DNA from: Scheffersomyces stipitis CBS 6054
Taxonomy: Eukaryota > Ascomycota > Pichiomycetes > Serinales > Debaryomycetaceae
Length of the DNA: 64,000 nt
Assembly (NCBI RefSeq): GCF_000209165.1
Contig: NC_009046.1
Coordinates: forward strand, 434,001 to 498,000
Reading direction: 5' to 3'
This document shows positions 41,641 through 51,540 of this stretch, piece by piece. Made by a program: the position numbers and the translations under genes. The notes beneath the pieces were generated by a model. The model worked only from the letters and a program-made list of their open reading frames with translations. It had not been told where the DNA came from and did no database searches. Within the stretch, counting starts at the first letter, position 1; each line of letters opens with the position of its first letter.

Positions 41641-42441
41641 ATGGACGACAACCAGCATGGCCAGAATAACCAGTAAGTAGCAGCAGAGATTGCAGTTCTT
41701 TATTCCGGTACCAGACTTTAGAGAACTGGATGGAACCAACAATTACAACAAATCAATTATTACAAAACATTTATAGCAGGCACATTGGGTCATATTCTCA
41801 GACAATGTCAGCTTTGTTGTAATTGATATAATGTTGAATGTACTAATCAATTTATACTAACATTTGATTCCAGGGTTGCATTGAAAATCGGACTCATTGG
41901 CGATTCCCAGATAGGCAAGACGTCCTTGATGGTTAAGTACGTGGAGGGCTCGTTTGACGAAGACTATATCCAAACACTAGGAGTCAATTTCATGGACAAA
42001 AAGATCCAGATCAGAAACACAACTATCACCTTCTCAATATGGGACTTGGGTGGACAGAAGGAATTCATCAACATGCTTCCTCTTGTATCCAATGATGCCG
42101 TAGCTATCCTTTTCATGTTTGACTTGACGAGAAAATCAACTTTAAACTCCATCAAGGAGTGGTACAGACAAGTGCGCGGGTTCAATAAAACGGCGTTGCC
42201 TTTTCTTATAGGAACCAAATACGACCAGTTCATAGACTTATCGTATCAGGATCAAGTCGAAATCACCCTGCAGGCCAAGAAGTTTGGCAGGGCCATGAAA
42301 GCTCCGGTCATTTTCTGTTCTACCAGTCATTCCATCAATGTTCAGAAGATCTTTAAGATCATCTTGTCTAAGGCGTTTGACTTACGTCTCAATTTGGACG
42401 AAATCAACAATATCGGGGAACCTATTCTTCTCTACAAATAG
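41641..42441 (+). CDS. TEM1: Tem1/Spg1-type Ras-like GTPase, two exons
   Basis: Small GTPase at the top of the mitotic exit network (septation initiation network in fission yeast), acting at the spindle pole. I model exon 1 at 41641-41672, an intron at 41673-41873 and exon 2 at 41874-42441, giving 199 residues. Exon 1 codes MDDNQHGQNN plus two bases of the next codon; splicing makes NQVALKIGLIGD, which parallels NQVEVQVGLVGD of Saccharomyces Tem1. Motifs: P-loop GDSQIGKT (residues 20-27), switch-I region YIQTLGVNF, G3-like DLGGQKEF, KEWYRQVRGFNKTALP, and G4 GTKYD in place of NKxD, as usual in this family. The C-terminus lacks a prenylation CaaX box. Exon 2 alone has no ATG before its P-loop, so the intron is required. 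Confidence 0.93.
41673..41873 (+). other. TEM1 intron
   Basis: 201 nt: 5' site GTAAGT (41673-41678), branch ATACTAAC (41854-41861), 3' site TTCCAG ending at 41873. Phase 2. Confidence 0.88.
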
Positions 42442-43114
42442 TTATCGTAATCTGCATCGCGTGGATGATCAACTGCAGCCAGCGCTCAGTCATTGTCCAT
42501 AATTCATGGAGCCATTGTCAATGGCTCCTCTCTTCAATTCTTCTATTATCTTCTAAATTCTACTTTTATCGGGCATTACTATAATTCACTAAATTTGCAA
42601 TTTATCTACAATATATTAATAATTCTGTAAAATACTGTAAAGGTGTATTCATTAATGTGTATTTGTGGGTTCTGCTACACGATCTTCCTAATATAAGAGA
42701 CAGCTTTGCCACCTTCTCCAGAATAGTAGACTGTTATAAGCATGTTTTCGCTACCAATCTATACAACTCATCTGCAAGATTATGCTTGAAACAGTAAGAA
42801 CATGTGAATCCGATGGCACACCGTATATATGAGTTTTAGCTTAATAACCTAACTGAATATAAAGGCTTAAACTTATACTTTCTTACTTCTTCACATTTCT
42901 TCCTTCTGAAAGATGTAGACCCATTTTTAACAAAAAGAGATTCTCAACTTTCTTCTTTTGCAACAAGAATCCCGTTTTTGGCAAATGCGCGAAAATAAAT
43001 TGTGAATGTCTGCACTCCAGATCGAATAGATTTGGATATTAGTTTCATTTTCAACATTATTACTTTCAATCACTTTCCACACATCTCAAAGCTCTCAACA
43101 ATACAACTTCAGCA
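42442..43114. other. Intergenic, TEM1 terminator and ORC1 promoter
   Basis: 673 bp. Contains an E2F/MBF-like GCGCGAAA near the ORC1 start. No gene. Confidence 0.45.
42987..42994 (+). promoter_or_regulatory. E2F/MBF-like element upstream of ORC1
   Basis: GCGCGAAA, 121 bp before the ORC1 ATG, equals the reverse complement of TTTSGCGC. Replication genes are common G1/S targets. One short match, so weak. Confidence 0.3.
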
Positions 43115-45757
43115 ATGGCTTCGAATCAGAAAGAACTTGAAGCGTACAATTTTGTACTCGAGCTGGTGTCTGTTGATGGATCTGCAAGCTCTGCTTCCAC
43201 GACCAGAAGATCCAGACGTGATAAGTCTACAGCCCTGCCAGTACTCCTGCTCAGAAGAGAAACCGATGGAATGGTGCTAAGAACCGGTGATACCATCTTG
43301 GTTCAACAAAAAGGAGCAGACAAGCCTGAAGTTGCCTTCATCAAAGAAATCAAATATGGGATAGTGAACTTCATAGAAATAGTAGTCACATGGTTCATAC
43401 GCATGGAAGATATTGTGTTTGAAGACCTTCCAAAAGTTCTAGAATATGCCGATAAAAGCAAACTTAACACGAACGAATTGTTCTTGACAGTCTATTTGGA
43501 AGAGATTTTCGTATCAGAAATCGTTGAAAAGGTCAACGTGTTGTCGTATCATGAGTTCGAAGACATAATCATAGACGATTCCAATGCTTCCAATACATTC
43601 ATGGCTAGGCGTGCCTGTAGTTCTGAAGGTGACAATATCACTGAAGAAATCAATTACAGAGACTTGTGTGTATTATTTGAAAATGACCCGAATGCATTTG
43701 TGGACTTCTTAGGGGAGGCAACAGAAACTGTTCAGAGAACTAAAACACCCAAACAAACCCCTCAACTTAAAAAGGTTAAAACGAATGCGGAATTGACGTT
43801 AGAGAAAAACGTCACAGACGAAGAGGATGATGAAGAAAAGGAAATAATCAGCACAGATAAAGGTGGCGAAAGTCTGTCTGTGGCAAAAAGAGGAACGAGA
43901 AGAACAAGGACTACTGAGACGAAACGAACAAAGAAATCTCCTAAAAAAGGGTCTCCGCAGAGAAAATCTCCCAAAAAAATTAATATTACTGTAGAAAGTG
44001 AGGAAATTGAGGAAGAAGAAATTGTTGAGAAAGACGAAGTCGAACAGATCCAAGATTCTCAAGATGCCAAAGTGATAAATCATGGTGACAACGACGAATA
44101 CATAAAAGAACAAAACGGTGACGAAAGCTCAGATGAGGACGATCTTTCAGCGTCAGCATCAGACGATCTCGACTCAGATGAGGCTGAAGTCTCAGAGTCG
44201 GATGAAGAATTCCAGGTTGAGACTACAAGAAAACGACCAACAAGACAGCAAAAGAGAATTGTGACTCCAAGTAGGACCAAGTCACCTGCTAAGAAACCAA
44301 GGCTTACAAAGCAAGAGAAGATCAAAGAGTTCATGGATGGTGTGTTGGCTCTGCCAAGCTCGAACCCAAGGCAAAAGTTCAAGGTTCGTACATCTCCCAA
44401 GAAACAGACCAATATATTATCCTCTCTCAAGATACAGAAGACTTCTGGAAATTTTATAAAAAACCTTGATACTAGCTCAAAGGCTTTTAAAGAAATAAAG
44501 GAGAAATTGCACTCTTCACAGGCAATATCGCACCTTATTGGTAGAGAAGAGCAGTTTGCCTCGATTTATGTCAGCTTGATGAATGCCATAGAGCAAGAAA
44601 CAGGTTGTTCTATTTATGTATGCGGAACTCCAGGAGTTGGCAAAACTGCCGTAGTAAGAGCAGTAATTAACCAATTGAAAGAAGATTTCACGAATGGATT
44701 TGATTATTTGGAGATCAATGGATTGAAGTTGCTATCTCCTGCTGTTGCCTATGAACAACTTTGGGAAAAGATTAGCGGAGTGAAAGTTACAGCTGCCAAT
44801 GCAGCCTTGTTCTTGGAGAACTATTTCAAGAATGACGCGAAGAGAAAGCCTCTTGTTGTAGTTATGGACGAATTGGACCAGATTGTTACGCAGAAACAGA
44901 ACGTGATGTATAATTTCTTCAACTGGCCCACTTACGCTTCGTCTAAATTGATTGTCATTGCTATCGCAAACACTTTGGATTTACCAGAACGTGTTCTTTC
45001 CAACAAAATTTCATCTAGACTTGGATTAGCAAGAGTCGAATTCCATGCCTATTCCTACGATCAGTTGGGCGAAATCATTGCACAAAGGCTCAAGATGCTT
45101 ACCGAGCAAAGCAAACAGAAAGTAGCAATCAAAGATGATGCAGTTGGTTTTGCTTCAAGAAACGTTTCCAGAGTTAGAGGAGATGCCAGAAGAGTGTTAC
45201 TGATATGCAGAAGAGCAGTGGAAATTGCCGAACAGGAGTATATTGAAAAAAAGAATGAAAAGCTTGTTGCAGAAGATGAGATTTACAATGTCCAGATCCC
45301 TCACATTGCCAAAGCAATTAACGAATCGATCAATTCACCCTTGGCAAAGTATTTGGAGCTGCTACCATTTGGCTCGAAATTGCTTCTCGTTGCCGTAGTG
45401 TTGCGAATGAGAAGATCGGGACTTGGAGAAAACAGTCTCGGCGATGTCATCGATGAAATGAAGCAAACTTTGCAGATGTTCACTAGTCAAGATAGCACTC
45501 TGTTGTTAAAAGAATCTGAACCAAATGTTACTCTCTCCAATTTTCTCTATGCTAGTGACATATTTGATCTCTCTAATGGAGTCCCAGATGTTAGAATTAG
45601 CCATTTTAAACGTATTCTCAATGAGCTCGTCGAAGGTGGAGTGTTGACACAGCAAAATATTCCAGGGGAGAGATACAGACAAATCAGACTTCATGTTTCT
45701 CAAGAGGAAGTTGTTTCAGTTCTAAAGAGAGACAATAGCATAGCTGGAATGATATGA
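43115..45757 (+). CDS. ORC1: Origin recognition complex subunit 1
   Basis: Largest ATP-binding subunit of the complex that marks replication origins and loads MCM helicase. The product is 880 residues. An N-terminal BAH domain (about 40-190) includes GDTILVQQKGADKPEVAFIK and a PNEL-like TNELFLTVYLEEI. A long acidic and Ser/Lys-rich linker (about 220-440) has several SPKK/SPAKK motifs, possible CDK sites and DNA-minor-groove contacts. The AAA+ domain has Walker A GTPGVGKTA (about 504-512), Walker B VVVMDELDQ (about 582-590), sensor-1 IAIANTLDLPER and sensor-2/RVRGDARR near 690. A winged-helix C-terminus follows. The start is the ATG at 43115. BAH plus AAA+ could also suggest the silencing paralogue SIR3, but intact Walker motifs exclude it. 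Confidence 0.95.
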   Translation: MASNQKELEAYNFVLELVSVDGSASSASTTRRSRRDKSTALPVLLLRRETDGMVLRTGDTILVQQKGADKPEVAFIKEIKYGIVNFIEIVVTWFIRMEDIVFEDLPKVLEYADKSKLNTNELFLTVYLEEIFVSEIVEKVNVLSYHEFEDIIIDDSNASNTFMARRACSSEGDNITEEINYRDLCVLFENDPNAFVDFLGEATETVQRTKTPKQTPQLKKVKTNAELTLEKNVTDEEDDEEKEIISTDKGGESLSVAKRGTRRTRTTETKRTKKSPKKGSPQRKSPKKINITVESEEIEEEEIVEKDEVEQIQDSQDAKVINHGDNDEYIKEQNGDESSDEDDLSASASDDLDSDEAEVSESDEEFQVETTRKRPTRQQKRIVTPSRTKSPAKKPRLTKQEKIKEFMDGVLALPSSNPRQKFKVRTSPKKQTNILSSLKIQKTSGNFIKNLDTSSKAFKEIKEKLHSSQAISHLIGREEQFASIYVSLMNAIEQETGCSIYVCGTPGVGKTAVVRAVINQLKEDFTNGFDYLEINGLKLLSPAVAYEQLWEKISGVKVTAANAALFLENYFKNDAKRKPLVVVMDELDQIVTQKQNVMYNFFNWPTYASSKLIVIAIANTLDLPERVLSNKISSRLGLARVEFHAYSYDQLGEIIAQRLKMLTEQSKQKVAIKDDAVGFASRNVSRVRGDARRVLLICRRAVEIAEQEYIEKKNEKLVAEDEIYNVQIPHIAKAINESINSPLAKYLELLPFGSKLLLVAVVLRMRRSGLGENSLGDVIDEMKQTLQMFTSQDSTLLLKESEPNVTLSNFLYASDIFDLSNGVPDVRISHFKRILNELVEGGVLTQQNIPGERYRQIRLHVSQEEVVSVLKRDNSIAGMI

Positions 45758-45939
45758 TGAGCCTTAGTGAGACTTCTCTAGTTAGACAGGTTGCAAAAAA
45801 TACTGTTGCAGAATATATGCGTGCAGCAATACCTGCATACACCACATAAAAATTTACCGATGAGTACTCCAGTATATTCAGATAAACTCACCACGAATTG
45901 CTTAAAACCTCAGGTCATATCAGCTTTCTCTTTATAAAA

Positions 45940-46560
45940 ATGAATGCCATAGATCCAACCGAATATGTGGAAGTTCCAGAGGGCGTAGAGTCTTTGAAGT
46001 TCTCCATCGAGAAACAACAAGCCAAGTTTGAACTTGGTGTCTGCATGGCCATTTATAAGTGGGAGGAATTGAACACAGCAGTGGAAAATTCCTGGGGTGG
46101 TCCAAAGTCAGGTGAAAAAAGAGATTGGCTTTCCGGTGTCGTCATAGACTTGTTTGACGAAAAGGCTGTTGATATCCAGTTGATAGAAGAAACCTTGTTA
46201 TATGCCATGGTAGACGAATTTGATACAGAAATCGATAACGATTCTGCCTTGGAAGTTGCAGCACTTGTCATGAAGTTTTATAAGGATGTTTCCCTTGAAA
46301 AATATGCTCAGATCGACGAATTGTACGAAAAATGGTCGGCCAAACAAGCTATAAAAACCAATGCTCATAAAGTGCACGTAGAAGAAGATCCTAACAATCC
46401 AGATGTTTCTGACAGTGACGAAGATGAAGAAGATGAAGAAGAAGATGCGACTCAAATGGATGTAGATGCCATGGAAGTCGACGAAGAGCCACAGGGTCCA
46501 ATTGTAGATGATGATGGGTTCGAATTGGTGCAAAAAAAGGGAAGAAAGGGTAGACGTTAG
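45940..46560 (+). CDS. TSR2: Tsr2 pre-rRNA processing factor, eS26 escort
   Basis: Chaperone that carries ribosomal protein eS26 to pre-40S particles and is needed for 20S pre-rRNA processing. The product is 206 residues from the ATG at 45940, close to the 205 of Saccharomyces; the frame opens earlier at 45898 with a TTG, which I reject as start. The WGG domain includes KFELGVCMAIYKWEELNTAV, the WGGPKS motif, and LLYAMVDEFDTEIDNDSALE. The C-terminal third is strongly acidic (DEDEEDEEED) and ends in a basic tail (KKGRKGRR), both usual in the family. Its start lies only 182 bp after the ORC1 stop. Confidence 0.93.
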   Translation: MNAIDPTEYVEVPEGVESLKFSIEKQQAKFELGVCMAIYKWEELNTAVENSWGGPKSGEKRDWLSGVVIDLFDEKAVDIQLIEETLLYAMVDEFDTEIDNDSALEVAALVMKFYKDVSLEKYAQIDELYEKWSAKQAIKTNAHKVHVEEDPNNPDVSDSDEDEEDEEEDATQMDVDAMEVDEEPQGPIVDDDGFELVQKKGRKGRR

Positions 46561-46647
46561 ATAAAATTGTACAATACATAAAGATCGTGTAAATTAAAGG
46601 AAAATCGCATTCTATTTTATCTATAAGTAGAGAATTGGTAATGTCCG

Positions 46648-49600
46648 TCAATTACTCATTGAGTTTCTAGGAGTTGCACTTCTTGATCTATTGATAGCGT
46701 TGAGAGAGTGAAGACTCGTGATGGAGTTTCTGGCACTAAATTTGGGGAAATACTGTTCCTGCTCCTCTACTGGAGTTGTTAATCCTGAGTGCACTGAGCT
46801 AATACTTCCTCTGCTACTGTTGTTTAACCGGAAGTCACTCAATCTTCTTACAATCAGATTCGCCATGTCATTAACTCCACCAGGAGTTCCAGGCACAGCC
46901 TCATTGACTGAACCTAATTTTCCAAAGAAACTGCCGCTGGAAGTTTCAATCTTGAAAAGCTTCACGTCCGTATGATTCCATTGATTGACTGCAGTCAATG
47001 ACGATTTAACCCATTCTGCAACTTCGGCAGAATCGTTGGCTGAATAGGCAGTAGTAGAATGCTTCATGAATCCAGTCCAGCTCGAAGTCAATTTACTAAC
47101 AGATGCTATGGAGGTGGTGATGTTCTTCATAATCTTGTTGTTGTTTCCCGTGTACGTTTTAACACTGTCGACCGAGTTATAAACTGCTCCACCTAGTAAC
47201 GAAATGTACCAACCCAATGAAAGATGACTCCAGTTGAATTTCAACTTATCAAGTGGCTTATCGGGAAGAAAATCATAGTTGATCTGGGTCTTGCTTCGTT
47301 CGAGCAAATCATCAAAGTCCGCCTTCTCAATATGCTCAACCAATAAGTAGCTATCCACAGTAGGACCATCTTTGCTTGACCATATTTCTTTCAAAACAAC
47401 TTTCAAGTAAGGAATAACAATGGTTAGCAAGATTCGAAGAGAATCGTTCCCTCCCCATGATCTCTTGAGAGAACTTTCTTTGGGCAATTTTTCTCTGGCT
47501 CTTTCAGACATTCCAGTAGGAAGTTTTGGTCTTAAGGAAGCCTCAAGCTCTTCTTCCGCATCAGATTGTTGCGACTCTTCTGGGATAGTCATGGGAGGGG
47601 TGCCAATGCCAAACATGGAATTCTTACGGGTCTGCGGAGATTCTGAATCTGTAGTTTCCGATTCAGGCTTGAACCTTTCTGAATTGTTGGAATTCACAAC
47701 TGACAAGATGTTTTCGTTTTCTTCCTCGGTTTCTTCATTAGCCAGACCTTCTTCTCCATCATCAATTCTATTCAACTTATTTCCGTTGAAATACTCTGTA
47801 CGGAAACTGTAGATGGTATTCCATACCTGATCGTATACTTTAGCATTTTTCAAAATTGAGAATAATAGCATTCTGGATGATTTCGGATACTTCAAGGCTG
47901 CTGTACACACGGCTCTTATCAAAAGGGCTAATAAATCCGAGTTAATGGACTTTTCTTGCAAAAACGTCCGCGAGGAATATTTTCCAATCAACAAGTTGAT
48001 GACGGAACAGGTGGAATATGATAAACCACCATTGGGATTGCTATTGGTTAATTTCTTGGCTGGGTCATTAGTAGCTTCTAAGCTTTTGGTGGCAACTGGA
48101 GGAATCAAGTTGTAAAGTATTTCCACCAACGTAGTGACCATCAAAGGAGAAGGAGTAAGAGTTGCCCCGTAAGTGTATGTAGATTGTGGAGTCTGCATGT
48201 ATATGAGTAAATTACATATCTGGGTGACGAGAAAGTCCCTGGTTGTAGTGGGAGCCGGATTAGTTTTATAATTGGTTGGGAGCAGTTCATATAAGTTGTG
48301 ATCCATCGGCTCAAAGATGGAGTCCAAGTTTTTATCCGATGAACAGTACAACATCAAGTATGCACATATTCTCACCAAGTTCTTATGCTGAACATTGCTG
48401 TGGAAGGCGAAAATGTAATAGAACAAAACAACCAATAGTTCTGGAAGACTCTGTTCATATATCAACGTCTTGAACTTCTTGTTGCATTGGATTAATTCCC
48501 AAATCAACATGGTGGCTTCTGTAGCCCAGAGAGAGGGCTGGTTTCCCGACTTTATAATATTGAATTTGGAAGATTCTACATCCTTTGATGTGACTACGGG
48601 TAGCTTGAGAATTGCGATCAAGTACGTGCTTAAGAAGACAAGCTCTTGGTCCTTATGAAGCTTACCCATGTATAGTCTAGCCAAGTTACCTGGTTTTGAA
48701 GTCGATATCAACTCTGTTTCTTTCAAGAAGTCCAACTTCTCCGGTGACGGAAGAGGGTACACAACCATTGCTGTGAGTAACTGAATGGAGTAGGTTACGG
48801 TCAAATGTCTCATTTCTGTGAGTTGACTATTGCTGGGATACGACAAGGCATTATCTTCAGGAGAGCTTCTAGTGGACCTACAAACCAAATTGGTCAACGA
48901 GCACACCAAAGTCAATAGCTCGACACGTGGAGTTGAAGTGACAAGCAAAGTCATGAATTTGGACCCAGCCGAAACGACTTCTGAAGGTGTATTGTAAAAA
49001 GTGCTGGAACATAAGGTGAGAAGTAGCTTCAACACCTCCGCTCTATTGCTATCTATGATCAAGTTCGGAGCTAAATACTTCGAGGAAGTTCCGATACCAG
49101 GCTCCCAGACGCTAAGAATCTTGTTGGACTTGGATCTGGGGGCGTCTATGGTGAAAGTTCTTATAAAGAGCAAGTCTACTAGTGCTCGCATGAGCTGAAC
49201 AGCAGTTACATTATGTATAGATTCCTTTGTTAGACAAGGCTGAGATGTCGAAGAGGACAACGATGCAAATGTGGAGGGTTTAATAAACACCAAAGGATCA
49301 AAATTTTCTACCCAGAACAATCTGGGCTCGATCTCTTGAGTATACTCTGGTATCTCATAGAGAAATGGTATAAGCTTTACAAGCAAACGGATACATGTGA
49401 GCAATTGACGAATTGAAAGGGGCGATTTCAGACTGGGGAACTCTGAATCTCGAGCAGTGGCTATGATTTGATTACAGAGAACATGGATCATAACGAGGTA
49501 GTTAACCCTGTTCTGGTCCCGGATGGTTCTGATATCGTACGAAGTCAAAAGTTCAAAGATATCATCCGAGTTGTCTGGTTCGGTCCATAGTACTTTCCAG

Positions 49601-49689
49601 TAGTCAGAGTCGTTGCCAGCAATTACTCTGCCTTGGCCAAGTTTGAAAAAATGGTTTTTGTACCGAAGTTTGTCGTCAGCCGTCTTCAT
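46648..49689 (-). CDS. ECM30: Hid1/Ecm30 family (dymeclin-related) Golgi-associated protein
   Basis: Product of 1013 residues, mostly alpha-helical, without membrane segments. The N-terminal KNHFFKLGQGRVIAGNDSDY, FWKxLWxEP-like YWKVLWTEP, and VNYLVMIHVLCNQIIATARD are typical of Hid1. Later stretches include LARLYMGKLHKDQELVFLST, CNLLIYMQTPQSTYTYG and LNYDFLPDKPL-like INYDFLPDKPLDKLKFNWSH. Hid1 relatives act in trans-Golgi sorting and dense-core granule formation in animals; yeast Ecm30 has been linked to permease traffic and cell wall phenotypes. A Glu/Ser-rich insert lies at about residues 650-760, and the C-terminal tail is Ser/Arg-rich. The start is the ATG at 49689-49687. Converges with TSR2, 87 bp apart. 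Confidence 0.82.
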   Translation of the reverse strand: MKTADDKLRYKNHFFKLGQGRVIAGNDSDYWKVLWTEPDNSDDIFELLTSYDIRTIRDQNRVNYLVMIHVLCNQIIATARDSEFPSLKSPLSIRQLLTCIRLLVKLIPFLYEIPEYTQEIEPRLFWVENFDPLVFIKPSTFASLSSSTSQPCLTKESIHNVTAVQLMRALVDLLFIRTFTIDAPRSKSNKILSVWEPGIGTSSKYLAPNLIIDSNRAEVLKLLLTLCSSTFYNTPSEVVSAGSKFMTLLVTSTPRVELLTLVCSLTNLVCRSTRSSPEDNALSYPSNSQLTEMRHLTVTYSIQLLTAMVVYPLPSPEKLDFLKETELISTSKPGNLARLYMGKLHKDQELVFLSTYLIAILKLPVVTSKDVESSKFNIIKSGNQPSLWATEATMLIWELIQCNKKFKTLIYEQSLPELLVVLFYYIFAFHSNVQHKNLVRICAYLMLYCSSDKNLDSIFEPMDHNLYELLPTNYKTNPAPTTTRDFLVTQICNLLIYMQTPQSTYTYGATLTPSPLMVTTLVEILYNLIPPVATKSLEATNDPAKKLTNSNPNGGLSYSTCSVINLLIGKYSSRTFLQEKSINSDLLALLIRAVCTAALKYPKSSRMLLFSILKNAKVYDQVWNTIYSFRTEYFNGNKLNRIDDGEEGLANEETEEENENILSVVNSNNSERFKPESETTDSESPQTRKNSMFGIGTPPMTIPEESQQSDAEEELEASLRPKLPTGMSERAREKLPKESSLKRSWGGNDSLRILLTIVIPYLKVVLKEIWSSKDGPTVDSYLLVEHIEKADFDDLLERSKTQINYDFLPDKPLDKLKFNWSHLSLGWYISLLGGAVYNSVDSVKTYTGNNNKIMKNITTSIASVSKLTSSWTGFMKHSTTAYSANDSAEVAEWVKSSLTAVNQWNHTDVKLFKIETSSGSFFGKLGSVNEAVPGTPGGVNDMANLIVRRLSDFRLNNSSRGSISSVHSGLTTPVEEQEQYFPKFSARNSITSLHSLNAINRSRSATPRNSMSN

Positions 49690-50193
49690 GGGGAAAGTGA
49701 AATATTTGTAAGATCAGTGATGGCTTGAGCCTTTCTGGCTGTGCCTAGCGGTTTACAACGAATGACAAAAGCAGAAAACGCAGGGGAACAGATAAAACTG
49801 ATGCGTGGAGGTAGAGGCAGTTGAACCAAAACTGAAACAACGAGATGGGTGAATTACAGAAATATGGCATAAGCATAAGTGTGTTACGGATGGCTATCCA
49901 TTTGTTAATCCGGTTGGTCGAGGGAGAACGATATCCGGGGAAATTGTTATGGAATATTCACGTGAATTGAGAGGTTTCCGACTGATAGTGGTTCCGCATT
50001 TTTTGCACCCGTGCCGATTTATAGAGGAAAGCAAATGTATTGCAAAATGGCCACTGATAGCTCTGATAAGTAATATTAATGATGTCTGTAATGCTTAATC
50101 TACCTAATTTGACTGGATGAGTTGAAAGTGAAACGAATCTTCCTTTTCTTCTTCTAATTCTTGAAAAATCTATTATCCTATGTACATACTATA
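49690..50193. other. Intergenic, ECM30 promoter and LOT5 terminator
   Basis: 504 bp. A TTCACGTGAA palindrome sits near 49960. No gene. Confidence 0.45.
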
Positions 50194-51042
50194 CTATTCC
50201 ACCCTTCTAGCTTTGGCAATAGAAACGTCGTCTTCGTCTCTCTTCCGTATGCTACCGGCTATGGAGGCATACCCAACATCTACATGCATGGCAGCGACTT
50301 CGTTGACATTGCCAGTTTCATCGACATCGTCAATCTCCAAGTCGTCTGCAATGCCTGTGTTTCTAAGCAATGCTTCATCAGAGTCCACATCGTCTACATT
50401 GTTGTTTAACCAATGGCTGGGTATTTCAAGAGCCGGAGTTTGTTCAGCACTGTCAAAGGCATACGTGCCACTTTCGTCTTCAGAATCCGAGTCAAAATGA
50501 AATGCTGAACATTTGGACATGGCCTCATAAACAGTCTCAATAGAGGAGTTGGAGTTATGCACTAACAAAGGATTGTCGTTTAGTGGATTACCTGGTTTAT
50601 CATTCTTGACGATCCTGATCTCGATGCTGGGGACGAACTCCGTTGTTCCCAGCGGTATGCTAGTGATACATTCGTTAGACAAGATTTGTAAGTATAGGAA
50701 AGTATCATCACTGAGAGTATGTAAGGCATGTAGTATAATACTCTGGTAGGGTAATTCGAGACCCAAATCAGCTGAGTTGAACCACACTATCAACGATGTG
50801 TTGAGTACAAAGAGCGACACGTTGGAGTAGTCCACCAGCTCCAACTCAGGACACACTACAAGTTCCTGAGAGGGATCGTTCTGTAGTACCTGAATAGCAT
50901 ACGAGTTTCCTCCACCGTAGATGACAAACTTATCATCATCCTCTAGGGAGAACCGCTCTGGAGACACAGCCTGATAGAGCGACGCCGGGATGGTGTTTTC
51001 GATGTTTGGTTGTTCGTGTATTATTCTGGACTTGGGACCCAT
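50194..51042 (-). CDS. LOT5: Lot5/ICln-like protein (PH-fold, Sm-assembly/volume-regulation family)
   Basis: Product of 282 residues from the ATG at 51042-51040 (MGPKSRIIHEQPNIENTIPA). The frame is open further upstream but has only a GTG at 51135. The central region carries the ICln signature: DDDKFVIYGGGNSYAIQVL, LFVLNTSLIVWFNS, then GLELPYQSIILHAL and YLQILSNE. ICln proteins chaperone Sm proteins during snRNP assembly in animals; the yeast relative Lot5 has no settled function. The C-terminal half is acidic, with DSDSEDESGTYAFD and repeated DVDS/DDVDE stretches, and ends in a basic segment. The acidic tail is usual for the family. Confidence 0.82.
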   Translation of the reverse strand: MGPKSRIIHEQPNIENTIPASLYQAVSPERFSLEDDDKFVIYGGGNSYAIQVLQNDPSQELVVCPELELVDYSNVSLFVLNTSLIVWFNSADLGLELPYQSIILHALHTLSDDTFLYLQILSNECITSIPLGTTEFVPSIEIRIVKNDKPGNPLNDNPLLVHNSNSSIETVYEAMSKCSAFHFDSDSEDESGTYAFDSAEQTPALEIPSHWLNNNVDDVDSDEALLRNTGIADDLEIDDVDETGNVNEVAAMHVDVGYASIAGSIRKRDEDDVSIAKARRVE

Positions 51043-51540
51043 GAAGAATGTCTGAAAAATTAAGTTTGAAAAATGAAAAGTGAAAATGTGACAAAAATCT
51101 ATGGATTCTCCAACAATGCTGGTAATCTTCGGCACCCCAGCTAACCAATGACAACTTCTTCTTTAACAGTCAAAATAGCACACCATTCCATCGTGGTCTC
51201 GAAAAATCCAAAAAAATATACAGTCCTGCAACCACAGTTCCTCGATCTGTGGTGTGCACACGAACTTCCAGGAATACCACCATGGGGTAGATAAGAGGGG
51301 ATAAGAGATGCAAATAAAAATAGGACAAAAGAGAAAAGATGATAAAATGATAACTCAATGTTAAGGTACTAAACAGTAGAAAGATATGCAAACGAATTGG
51401 AAGAAAAAAAAGAAAGAGAATTATATTCCATTCTCACTTCTCAATTACCATATTCTCTATCTCTACAAATACTTTCACTACAATTCATTTCTCGTGACGT
51501 CTATATGACAACTGCAATAAATACGAGTATAAAAATGCCT
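51043..51540. other. Intergenic, LOT5 promoter and calcineurin terminator
   Basis: 498 bp, purine-rich toward 51390-51430. No gene or RNA recognised. Confidence 0.45.
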
